A DNA stretch of 15,923 bases, from assembly GCA_900545915.1 (NCBI GenBank), contig URAV01000048.1, positions 1-15,923 on the forward strand, read 5' to 3'. Positions 6,120-14,026 of the stretch are shown piece by piece. The notes under the pieces are model-generated. The model searched no databases and was not told the DNA's origin. It saw nothing but the letters and a program-made list of their open reading frames with translations. The stretch is from an uncultured Porphyromonadaceae bacterium (GTDB lineage: Bacteria; Bacteroidota; Bacteroidia; Bacteroidales; Coprobacteraceae). How positions within the stretch are numbered: position 1 is the stretch's first letter; the number at the start of each line of letters is the position of its first letter. Made by a program: the position numbers and the translations under genes.

Positions 6120-8543
6120 TTATTTTACTATTACCATTGTCGCTTTAGTTCCGGTGCGGATAATATAAGTGTTCGGTTCTAACCGGAACATACTGTTTCC
6201 GGATACTTCTTTTTGAGCGACTTTACCTCCATTTAAAAGATAAATCTCGACAATACCTGTATAACCTTGAACAAATACATTTCCATTTGTACTATATACT
6301 TTCATATTTTCGGTTGTTCCGTTATTTTCGATTCCCTGTTCATAAACATCAGGAGTCACAATTGTTGCAACCGGATTATTTCCTTTTAAGGCAATAAACA
6401 TTTCTGATGGAGCGACAGTTGCAGTTGACGGGTCTGATACGATATTGAATACTTGGGCTGTTTGATCGAATAGGTAATAGGTGTCGGCTGTGATGAGATC
6501 TGTCAATTTTTGTGTAGCCAAAGTATTGTTCGGGCAGATGTTATAACCTTCCGTTATTGTTAATTCACCGCCTTTTATCGAACTGCCTGCTATGGAGATC
6601 AATTCTAATGCTGTAGCTTCATTATATGTTTTGAGCTTCATGATGCAGGCGTTATTTACTGTACTTAAGGATTGAGGTTTATATTCGCCGTTTTCATTCG
6701 TATAAGTGTACCAGTCTGCCTCTGCAGGTGCGGTTGTATTGTTTGTTACGACGTTTACAGTAGGAATAAATGGCAATCCGATTACATTCCATGCGTTTCC
6801 GTCGATTTGTTTAACGTAGCTTATCGTTCCTGAAACAGTCGCGTCTCCATTTATTTCTGAGCTGTTGGATAATTCCAGATTTCCGTCTATAGCTTGATTT
6901 ATAGTAATAGCTTTTATCGGTTTTGAAATATCGGCATTTGCCAATTTATAAATATTTACTTTATCTCCGTCAGTTACATTTAAATATATCCAGTTTCCAT
7001 CCATTGAGATATTTACTTTCAGTGAAGGATCGGCTGTGTAAGTAAGGATGTCGGTAGAAACGATGTCCAAAGATTTGTAATTAAATACATCCGGGTCGAA
7101 GGTGATGGTATTTGCTTCACCTGATATAGCTAATTCATTTAAGCGTAGTCCTTCTTCTACTTTTTTGCCTTTAAATGTTACTGGGATTTTTCCAAGACCG
7201 ATAGCGTCTACATCGATTGTTGCGGATGTAGTACCGTCTGCTTGAATTGTTCCTGAAACAGATACGCTCGCTTGAATTGCACCTCCCATCAGACTAAGTG
7301 CAACGGGTTCTTTGCTGTTAATATTGTAGTTAGAACCATTCTCAGTCACTGAAATTTTATCTACGACGATGTCTCCTAATGTTAATCCGATAAATGAGAA
7401 ATTCTTTAATGTAAGTTGTAACTCATTTATTTCAGATTTTTCAATGGTTATTTGATCCGGAACAGTTAGGACAGGCGGTTCTGCTCCCATTACTGATAAA
7501 TCTATGTCGATAGAACCGTTGTATATTCCGGCAAGTTTTTCTACTTGAAGATCTTTAGCAAAAGTGAGTGTATATATGTGTTTGTTTTCGGGATTGATAG
7601 AAATATCGTTTCCTGATACTGTAATTGTTACGGCGTTCCCATTTGTAGATTTGGTTATGGTCGCTCCTTTACCGTCCGATACGGCTTCTATTTGGTCTTC
7701 GGTAGGAGCGATTCCGTCACCTGTTATCGTATAATTATAGGTATCTTTATCGAATCCGTCAACCGCTACACCTCCGATTTTCAATGATTCCAATTTTGAG
7801 TTATAGATAAATTCGATGTCATCGATATATACAACATCATTTTTATTTCCTCCACCCGGAGTTTTATTTGTAGTGAAAGTTAATAATAAAAATGAGGGTG
7901 TAGCATCTTGAGTATATTCAAAATTAACGGTCTTTTGTACCCATTGTTCATTGGTCGTTGTGTAGTTCAATTCTGCAGATCCGATTTTGTGGCTGAGAAT
8001 AGTCTCGTCTTTTGTCGGATCTTGATAGCTAAAATTGTCATGCAATATTGCTGCCATCCGGGCTTCTTCGGTCGAACTTGCCATTTTCGACTTTACCCAA
8101 AATGAGATAGCATCGGGGCGACCGGTGAATTTTTGTTGATATTCCTCATCATTAGGGTCGGTAAAATTGTAGTTTCCGGTTTCATCATCCGGAGTATAAC
8201 TTCCGGCATTCATTCTTCCGGTGGTAAGTGTTCCGTTTCCTACTATAGAGCCTATGGGATTTGTTGCGGAGATTTTTGCGCAACTACCTGATCCTGTACG
8301 GGTGTCGGTACTTTGAGAAACAGAGGCTTTTGTCATGCTTTGATAATTTCCGGCAGCAGTTCCGAAAGAATGCCAGTATTGAGGAACGTTTTCTGTCGAT
8401 TTGCCGAGAAAGCCTCCCCAAGTCGTTTCTTTCCATGTTCCCTCAAATCCGGGATTCGGCAATTGGTATTGCGCTTGAACATTTATACAACCTGCAATTA
8501 TACACGCGATTGCAAGCATCATTTTTCGAGTAAACTTATTCAT
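6120..8543 (-). CDS. Secreted multidomain protein: PCMD domain, beta-sandwiches, calycin-like domain, type IX-like C-terminal tail
   Basis: 807 residues from the start at 8543. That start begins a clear signal peptide (MNKFTRKMMLAIACIIAGC...QAQ) and follows a -7 box; the upstream in-frame Met would precede the promoter. Cleavage may be by signal peptidase I after QAQ (25) or II at the IAGC lipobox (Cys19). Domains by resemblance: PCMD-type (about 28-251, LPNPGFEGTW and TGRPDAISFWVKSK), cadherin-like beta-sandwich (about 251-329, LESLKIGGVAVDGFDKDTYN), calycin-like (about 335-461, LAGIYNGSIDI), a second cadherin-like module (from about 465, LNELAISG), and a C-terminal segment (about 740-807, VYSTNGNVFVQG...GGKVAQKEV) like a Por/type IX sorting domain. 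A surface or glycan-related role is plausible, but no catalytic motif is visible. Domain names are recognition calls, not search results. Confidence 0.75.
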   Translation of the reverse strand: MNKFTRKMMLAIACIIAGCINVQAQYQLPNPGFEGTWKETTWGGFLGKSTENVPQYWHSFGTAAGNYQSMTKASVSQSTDTRTGSGSCAKISATNPIGSIVGNGTLTTGRMNAGSYTPDDETGNYNFTDPNDEEYQQKFTGRPDAISFWVKSKMASSTEEARMAAILHDNFSYQDPTKDETILSHKIGSAELNYTTTNEQWVQKTVNFEYTQDATPSFLLLTFTTNKTPGGGNKNDVVYIDDIEFIYNSKLESLKIGGVAVDGFDKDTYNYTITGDGIAPTEDQIEAVSDGKGATITKSTNGNAVTITVSGNDISINPENKHIYTLTFAKDLQVEKLAGIYNGSIDIDLSVMGAEPPVLTVPDQITIEKSEINELQLTLKNFSFIGLTLGDIVVDKISVTENGSNYNINSKEPVALSLMGGAIQASVSVSGTIQADGTTSATIDVDAIGLGKIPVTFKGKKVEEGLRLNELAISGEANTITFDPDVFNYKSLDIVSTDILTYTADPSLKVNISMDGNWIYLNVTDGDKVNIYKLANADISKPIKAITINQAIDGNLELSNSSEINGDATVSGTISYVKQIDGNAWNVIGLPFIPTVNVVTNNTTAPAEADWYTYTNENGEYKPQSLSTVNNACIMKLKTYNEATALELISIAGSSIKGGELTITEGYNICPNNTLATQKLTDLITADTYYLFDQTAQVFNIVSDPSTATVAPSEMFIALKGNNPVATIVTPDVYEQGIENNGTTENMKVYSTNGNVFVQGYTGIVEIYLLNGGKVAQKEVSGNSMFRLEPNTYIIRTGTKATMVIVK

Positions 8544-8566
8544 AATTAATATAATTAAATTTGACA

Positions 8567-8574
8567 CAAAGATA
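8567..8574 (-). promoter_or_regulatory. -7 promoter box of the secreted multidomain protein gene
   Basis: On the minus strand TATCTTTG, a perfect TAnnTTTG, lies 23 bp before the start codon at 8543, giving a short leader. No convincing -33 TTTG is seen at 19-21 bp. It supports the 8543 start over the longer reading frame. Confidence 0.55.
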
Positions 8575-8594
8575 GACCAATAAATACGGAGCAT

Positions 8595-8931
8595 GGTTTT
8601 GAATACATTTTTTAACTGAATAAAATATTCGTAAACAGGTGATTTTGAATAGCCTCTATTATTATATGAGTAGAGATAAATATCTGTCGTTATAGGAGTT
8701 TCGAAAAAACAATTCTGTTTTTACCGTGAGGAAGAAGATTCGTTTGAAATCACAAATTTTTTTAATATTCGAACCGGTAAATAAAACATTGAAACTCAAT
8801 AAGATGAATAAAAGAACATTTGAAATTAAAAATAGACCAAAACAAACAAAATGTAATATTTTCTTCTCTTTTTCTTTTGGGAGGAGAGGAGAAAAACTTT
8901 CAGAAAAAATAGTACAAATTGTAATCTCTAC
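8595..8931. other. Intergenic spacer between divergent genes, no gene seen
   Basis: AT-rich DNA between the divergent secreted-protein and ATPase genes. It has no repeat-family copy, unlike most gaps here. Two hairpins of unknown meaning occur: AAAAACA-ATTC-TGTTTTT (8705-8722), and an imperfect purine/pyrimidine hairpin pairing TTTTCTTCTC with GAGAGGAGAAAA around 8859-8896. The short reading frames here have no recognisable features. Confidence 0.5.
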
Positions 8932-8962
8932 TTTGCAAAAAATCAATTTTTCATTATCTTTG
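8932..8962 (+). promoter_or_regulatory. Promoter of the AAA ATPase gene
   Basis: TTTG (8932-8935), a 19-bp spacer, then TATCTTTG (8955-8962): perfect Bacteroidetes consensus. Initiation near 8969 leaves a leader of only about 16 nt before the GTG start at 8985. Confidence 0.75.
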
Positions 8963-8984
8963 TCCCGTCTTACAGAACAATAGC

Positions 8985-10163
8985 GTGGAAGCATTCTTTA
9001 GAACACATAAATATCTGGTAGAGCATGTAAATTCTCCGGTAAAGAGAGAATTGATGCAAGAGATTGACTGGAGTCACCGGCTTATCGGTATTAAAGGTAG
9101 TCGGGGGGTAGGAAAAACTACGTTTTTGCTCCAATATGCTAAGGAAAATTTCGGTATCGATCGTTCATGCCTTTATATCAATCTGAATCACCTTTATTTT
9201 ACGGAACGGACATTGGTCGATTTTGCCGACGAATTCAGGGTAAAAGGTGGCAAGACATTGTTGATCGATCAGGTATTCAAGTATCCCGGTTGGTCAGAGG
9301 AATTGAGGTATTGTTATGATCATTTTCCGGAGTTGAAGATCGTTTTTTCCGGTTCTTCTGTGATGCGATTAAAAGAAGAAAATCCTTTGCTTTCGGGTGT
9401 CGTGGATTCTTATAATCTGAGGGGATTCTCTTTTAGAGAATATTTAAATCTGATGGCAGGGACAGATTTCCCTTCGGTAAAATTGGATGAGTTGCTATGC
9501 AATCATACGGTTATTGCCTCGGAAATATGTAATAAGGTGAAACCTTTGGCTTATTTTCAAGATTATCTGCATCATGGTTTTTATCCTTTTTTTCTGGAAA
9601 AGCGCAATTTTTCGGAAAATTTGATTAAAACGATGAATATGATGATGGAGGTAGATATCCTTTTCATCAAACAGATAGAACTTACTTATTTGCCGAAAGT
9701 GCGTAAGCTTTTGTATCTGTTAGCGGTCAATGCTCCTTCTGCTCCGAATGTGAGTCAGTTGAGCAAGGAGATACAGACATCGAGGGCTACAGTCGTGAAC
9801 TATATCAAATATCTGAAAGATGCCCGGCTTATCAATATGCTATATCCTGTAGATGAGGAATTTCCCAAGAAACCGGCAATGGTATATATGCACAATACGA
9901 ATCTGATGTACCCGATTCGTCCGGCACAAGTAGAGGAACAGGCGGTTCGGGAAACATTCTTTTATAATACCTTGCATAAGGATAACCGATTGAATAAAGG
10001 AGAAAAGAATACGCATTTCCTCGTTAATCAGAAATATAATTTTAAAATAGAGAGCGAAAATATACGAGGAAGAATAAATCCCGATATTTATTATACGATA
10101 GATCGTACCGAAATCGGCAGGGAGAATAAAATTCCATTGTGGTTGTTCGGATTTTTATATTAA
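8985..10163 (+). CDS. AAA-family ATPase (AAA_14/DUF4143-like) with variant Walker B
   Basis: 392 residues, starting with GTG. The start fits because the perfect promoter sits just upstream, the N-terminal segment leading to DWSHRLIGIKG resembles the family, and the next in-frame ATG (codon 24) would remove it. Motifs: Walker A GSRGVGKTT (38-46), Walker B TLLIDQ (91-96), sensor-like IVFSGSS (119-125), LRGFSFREYL (145-154), a winged-helix-like region around SQLSKEIQTSRATVVNYIKY, and the usual C-terminal end IPLWLFGFLY. Relatives carry Asp-Glu in Walker B; here it is Asp95-Gln96. These cytosolic ATPases are abundant in Bacteroidetes and mostly of unknown function. nifJ starts 52 bp downstream on the same strand, so readthrough is possible, but a separate weak promoter is also visible. 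No functional link to NifJ is known. Confidence 0.82.
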   Translation: MEAFFRTHKYLVEHVNSPVKRELMQEIDWSHRLIGIKGSRGVGKTTFLLQYAKENFGIDRSCLYINLNHLYFTERTLVDFADEFRVKGGKTLLIDQVFKYPGWSEELRYCYDHFPELKIVFSGSSVMRLKEENPLLSGVVDSYNLRGFSFREYLNLMAGTDFPSVKLDELLCNHTVIASEICNKVKPLAYFQDYLHHGFYPFFLEKRNFSENLIKTMNMMMEVDILFIKQIELTYLPKVRKLLYLLAVNAPSAPNVSQLSKEIQTSRATVVNYIKYLKDARLINMLYPVDEEFPKKPAMVYMHNTNLMYPIRPAQVEEQAVRETFFYNTLHKDNRLNKGEKNTHFLVNQKYNFKIESENIRGRINPDIYYTIDRTEIGRENKIPLWLFGFLY

Positions 10164-10177
10164 TTTCAGTAATATTG
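10146..10177 (+). promoter_or_regulatory. Possible nifJ promoter
   Basis: TTCG (10146-10149), a 20-bp spacer, then TAATATTG (10170-10177), one mismatch in each box. It overlaps the last codons of the ATPase gene and would give a leader of about 30 nt. Cotranscription from the ATPase promoter is the alternative. Confidence 0.35.
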
Positions 10178-10215
10178 TAATTGCATTTTTAAATTCTCAA
10201 ATATATATTTAGAAT

Positions 10216-13200
10216 ATGACCAAACAAAAGAAAATGTTGACCTGTGATGGTAATCAAGCTGCTGCGCATATCTCTTATATGTTCAGTGAAGTAGCTGCTA
10301 TTTATCCTATCACACCCTCTTCAACCATGGCGGAATACGTGGATGAATGGGCTGCTGCCGGAAGAAAAAATATCTTCGGCGAAACCGTATTAGTTCAAGA
10401 AATGCAATCGGAGGCCGGTGCTGCCGGTGCTGTACACGGTTCTTTGCAGGCCGGAGCTTTGACAACGACCTATACTGCATCTCAGGGATTGTTGTTGATG
10501 ATCCCGAATATGTACAAAATTGCAGGGGAATTCCTTCCTTGTGTATTTCATGTTTCTGCTCGTACATTAGCATCTCATGCGCTTTGTATCTTCGGAGATC
10601 ACCAAGATGTAATGTCGACCCGTCAGACCGGATTCGCTATGCTGGCAGAAGGATCTGTTCAAGAGGTTATGGATCTTGCCGGAGTCGCTCATTTGTCGAC
10701 AATCAAAGCTCGTGTACCTTTCGTTAATTTCTTCGACGGATTCCGTACTTCTCATGAGATACAGAAAATAGAAATGTTGGAAAATGAAGATTTAGCTCCG
10801 CTAATCGATCAGGAAGCTCTTCAAGAATTCCGTAATCGTGCTTTGAACCCCGAAAATCCGGTGGCTCGCGGTATGGCGGAAAATCCGGATACTTTCTTCC
10901 AACACAGAGAATCATGTAATAACTATTACGAAGCTGTTCCGGCTATCGTTGAAGAGTACATGAATGAAATTTCGAAAATTACCGGGCGTAAATACGGTCT
11001 GTTCGATTATTACGGAGCAGAAGATGCCGACCGTGTGATTATTGCTATGGGATCTGTAACGGAAGCTGCCCGTGAAGCTATCGATTATTTGACAGCCAAA
11101 GGCGAAAAAGTGGGCTTGGTTTCGGTACACTTGTATCGTCCGTTCTCTGCAAAACATTTCTTGGCAGCTGTTCCTAAAACAGCAAAACGTATTGCCGTTC
11201 TGGATCGTACAAAAGAACCGGGCGCTACCGGAGAACCTTTATATCTGGATGTTAAAGATGTGTTCTACGGACAAGAAAATGCTCCTGAAATCGTAGGCGG
11301 ACGCTATGGTTTGGGTTCTAAAGATACTACTCCGTCTCAGATACTGGCCGTATTTGAGAATCTTGCTTTGCCGATGCCGAAAAATAACTTTACTATCGGT
11401 ATCGTTGATGATGTAACCTTTACATCTTTACCTCAAAAAGAAGAAATCGCTATGGGCGGCGAAGGTATGTTCGAAGCTAAGTTTTACGGATTGGGTGCAG
11501 ACGGAACAGTCGGTGCTAACAAAAACTCCGTAAAAATTATCGGTGACAATACCGATAAGCATTGTCAGGCATACTTCTCTTATGACTCTAAGAAGTCGGG
11601 AGGTTTCACTTGTTCTCATCTTCGTTTCGGAGATACTCCCATTCGTTCTACCTATTTGGTAAATACTCCGAACTTTGTCGCTTGTCATGTGCAGGCCTAT
11701 TTGCGCATGTATGATGTGACTCGCGGTCTTCGTGAGAACGGAACTTTCTTGTTGAATACGATTTGGAACGAGGAAGAATTGGCAAAGCATTTGCCGAATA
11801 AAGTGAAACGTTATTTCGCACAGAAAAACATAAGCGTTTATTATATCAATGCGACTCAGATAGCTCAGGAAATCGGTTTGGGTAATCGTACCAATACGAT
11901 TCTGCAATCTGCGTTCTTCCGTATTACCGGTGTAATTCCTGTCGATTTGGCTATCGAGCAGATGAAAAAGTTCATCGTAAAATCTTACGGTAAAAAAGGT
12001 GAAGATGTCGTAAACAAAAATTATGCTGCCGTTGACCGTGGCGGTGAATATAAACAACTTACTGTAGATCCTGCATGGGCGAATCTGCCGGATGATGAAG
12101 TGATTCCGAACAATGATCCGGCGTTCATCAACGAAGTTGTTCGTCCTATCAATGCACAAGATGGAGATCTGCTTCCTGTATCAGCATTTAAAGGTCTTGA
12201 AGACGGTACTTGGCATCAGGGGACAGCTAAATACGAGAAACGCGGTGTCGCAGCTTTTGTTCCGGTATGGACAGCTGAAAACTGTATACAGTGCAACAAA
12301 TGTGCTTATGTTTGTCCTCACGCTTCTATCCGCCCGTTCGTTCTTGATGCGGCAGAACAATCAGGTGCGAATTTCCCGATGCTTAAAGCGGTGGGAAAAG
12401 CTTTCGACGGCATGACATTCCGTATGCAGGTAGATGTTCTCGACTGTTTGGGTTGCGGTAACTGTGTTGACGTATGTCCGGGTAATAAGAATGGTAAAGC
12501 TTTGGCTATGACCGATTTAGAATCTCAATTGCCTCAAGCTGCCAACTGGGAATATTGCGTTAATAACGTGAAGAGCAAACAGCATCTTGTAGATATCAAA
12601 GCTAATGTGAAGAATTCGCAGTTCGCTACTCCTCTCTTCGAGTTCTCCGGTGCATGTTCAGGTTGCGGTGAAACTCCGTATGTGAAATTGATTTCTCAAT
12701 TGTTCGGAGATCGTGAAATGGTTGCTAATGCAACAGGATGTTCTTCGATCTATTCAGGTTCTATTCCTTCGACTCCTTATACAACGAACGAAAAAGGTCA
12801 CGGTCCGGCATGGGCGAACTCTTTGTTCGAGGATTTCTGTGAATTCGGTTTCGGTATGTATCTTGCCGTTGACAAAATGCGTGAACGTATCGTTAAGTTG
12901 ATGAATCAGGCTATCGAAGGCGGTTGTCCCGAAGAAATGAAGACTTTGTTTACCGAATGGATCGCCGATAAGGAAAATACCGAACGTTCTATCGAACTGG
13001 AAGCTAAAATCACACCGATGGTAAAAGCAGCAGCCGATAAGTGTGAGATTTGTAAAGAGATAGCTTCGTTGAGCAAATACCTTATCAAGAAATCCCAATG
13101 GATTATCGGTGGTGACGGTGCTTCTTATGATATCGGTTTCGGTGGTCTCGACCATGTTCTTGCATCCGGTAAGAATGTAAATATCCTCGTATTGGATACC

Positions 13201-13764
13201 GAAGTTTATTCGAATACGGGAGGTCAGGCTTCTAAAGCGACTCCGGTGGGAGCTATTGCTAAATTTGCCGCTGCCGGTAAACGTGTACGTAAGAAAGATC
13301 TCGGTCTGATCGCTTCTACTTACGGTTATGTATATTGCGCACAAATCGCTATGGGCGCTGATCAGGCTCAGACTCTGAAAGCTATTCGCGAAGCTGAAGC
13401 TTACGACGGACCTTCTATTATTATCGCTTATGCTCCGTGTATCAACCACGGCTTGAAGAAAGGTATGGGTAAAGCTCAGGCCGAAGAAGCTGCGGCTGTT
13501 GAATGCGGATACTGGCATTTGTGGCGTTATAATCCTATGCTCGAGGCAGAAGGTAAAAATCCGTTCACACTGGACAGCAAAGAACCGCAATGGGATAAAT
13601 TCCAAGACTTCCTGAAAGGAGAAGTTCGTTACGCTTCTGTAATGAAACAATATCCGAACGAAGCAGCCGAATTATTCCAAGCTGCTCAGGATAATGCAAA
13701 ATGGAGATATAATAACTATAAACGTCTTGCAAAACAACAGTGGGGTGTTGAAGTAGAAGATTGA
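10216..13764 (+). CDS. nifJ: Pyruvate:ferredoxin (flavodoxin) oxidoreductase
   Basis: 1182 residues, full length for the single-chain enzyme. It oxidatively decarboxylates pyruvate with CoA to acetyl-CoA and CO2, reducing ferredoxin or flavodoxin in the cytosol of anaerobes. Domain I begins with the pyruvate-loop YPITPSS (30-36); E66 and R116 fit the cofactor-activating Glu and substrate-binding Arg of the Desulfovibrio africanus enzyme by position (inferred). The gamma-type domain includes GLGADGTVGANKNSVKIIG (from about 425). Two [4Fe-4S] sets follow: C690, C693, C696, C700 and C744, C747, C750, C754. The proximal cluster is C814, C817, C842, C1075, and the TPP motif starts at GDG (966-968) and continues through LDTEVYSNTGGQ. 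All clusters are intact. Codon use appears even and strongly biased, consistent with high expression. A clear terminator follows. Confidence 0.97.
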   Translation: MTKQKKMLTCDGNQAAAHISYMFSEVAAIYPITPSSTMAEYVDEWAAAGRKNIFGETVLVQEMQSEAGAAGAVHGSLQAGALTTTYTASQGLLLMIPNMYKIAGEFLPCVFHVSARTLASHALCIFGDHQDVMSTRQTGFAMLAEGSVQEVMDLAGVAHLSTIKARVPFVNFFDGFRTSHEIQKIEMLENEDLAPLIDQEALQEFRNRALNPENPVARGMAENPDTFFQHRESCNNYYEAVPAIVEEYMNEISKITGRKYGLFDYYGAEDADRVIIAMGSVTEAAREAIDYLTAKGEKVGLVSVHLYRPFSAKHFLAAVPKTAKRIAVLDRTKEPGATGEPLYLDVKDVFYGQENAPEIVGGRYGLGSKDTTPSQILAVFENLALPMPKNNFTIGIVDDVTFTSLPQKEEIAMGGEGMFEAKFYGLGADGTVGANKNSVKIIGDNTDKHCQAYFSYDSKKSGGFTCSHLRFGDTPIRSTYLVNTPNFVACHVQAYLRMYDVTRGLRENGTFLLNTIWNEEELAKHLPNKVKRYFAQKNISVYYINATQIAQEIGLGNRTNTILQSAFFRITGVIPVDLAIEQMKKFIVKSYGKKGEDVVNKNYAAVDRGGEYKQLTVDPAWANLPDDEVIPNNDPAFINEVVRPINAQDGDLLPVSAFKGLEDGTWHQGTAKYEKRGVAAFVPVWTAENCIQCNKCAYVCPHASIRPFVLDAAEQSGANFPMLKAVGKAFDGMTFRMQVDVLDCLGCGNCVDVCPGNKNGKALAMTDLESQLPQAANWEYCVNNVKSKQHLVDIKANVKNSQFATPLFEFSGACSGCGETPYVKLISQLFGDREMVANATGCSSIYSGSIPSTPYTTNEKGHGPAWANSLFEDFCEFGFGMYLAVDKMRERIVKLMNQAIEGGCPEEMKTLFTEWIADKENTERSIELEAKITPMVKAAADKCEICKEIASLSKYLIKKSQWIIGGDGASYDIGFGGLDHVLASGKNVNILVLDTEVYSNTGGQASKATPVGAIAKFAAAGKRVRKKDLGLIASTYGYVYCAQIAMGADQAQTLKAIREAEAYDGPSIIIAYAPCINHGLKKGMGKAQAEEAAAVECGYWHLWRYNPMLEAEGKNPFTLDSKEPQWDKFQDFLKGEVRYASVMKQYPNEAAELFQAAQDNAKWRYNNYKRLAKQQWGVEVED

Positions 13765-13785
13765 TCTTCAGCTATGTTATATTAG

Positions 13786-13815
13786 AAAAAGGAGAACTCA
13801 AAGGTTCTCCTTTTT
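13786..13815 (+). terminator. nifJ intrinsic terminator
   Basis: A 12-bp perfect stem AAAAAGGAGAAC/GTTCTCCTTTTT (13786-13797 with 13804-13815) has a 6-nt loop and ends in a T-run, 21 bp after the stop codon. Confidence 0.85.
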
Positions 13816-13830
13816 TACTTTTCTGTAATA

Positions 13831-13957
13831 AATTTATCTGAGTTTTTTATAAGGAGGATAGCGGGCTATCTGACAAGGGAAAACAGGGAAAAAGACCGGA
13901 AGAAAACGCAGAAATGACCTGATGATATTTTCTTATCGAAAAATTTAAACAGACTCT
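13831..13957 (+). repeat. Intergenic repeat family, copy 8 (left end lost)
   Basis: It contains the hairpin GATAGCGGGCTATC (13857-13870), identical to copy 6, and shares TTTTTTATAAGG, ATGACCTGATGATATTTT and the right end AAATTTAAACAGACTCTAA. The left terminal repeat is not recognisable; the sequence begins just beyond the nifJ terminator. It fills most of the gap between the convergent nifJ and sulfatase-like genes. Confidence 0.7.
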
Positions 13958-14026
13958 AAATCGTTTATCAGCTTTTCTTCTTAAGAGAAGACGGTATGCG
14001 TCGTTTGAAATATCTTGAAAATCATT

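Noticed and set aside
8662..8994. Short frames on both strands in the gap before the ATPase gene
   Set aside because: Low-complexity, Lys/Phe/Ile-rich translations of AT-rich DNA, overlapping the ATPase promoter.
12754..13650. A 298-codon minus-strand open frame, and others at 11428-12159, inside nifJ
   Set aside because: Antisense shadows of a highly biased gene; their composition is rich in Phe, Ser and Arg, and they have no start signal.
13970..13990. Hairpin TCTTCT-TAAG-AGAAGA as terminator for the sulfatase-like gene
   Set aside because: Short stem with no T-run after it on the minus strand.
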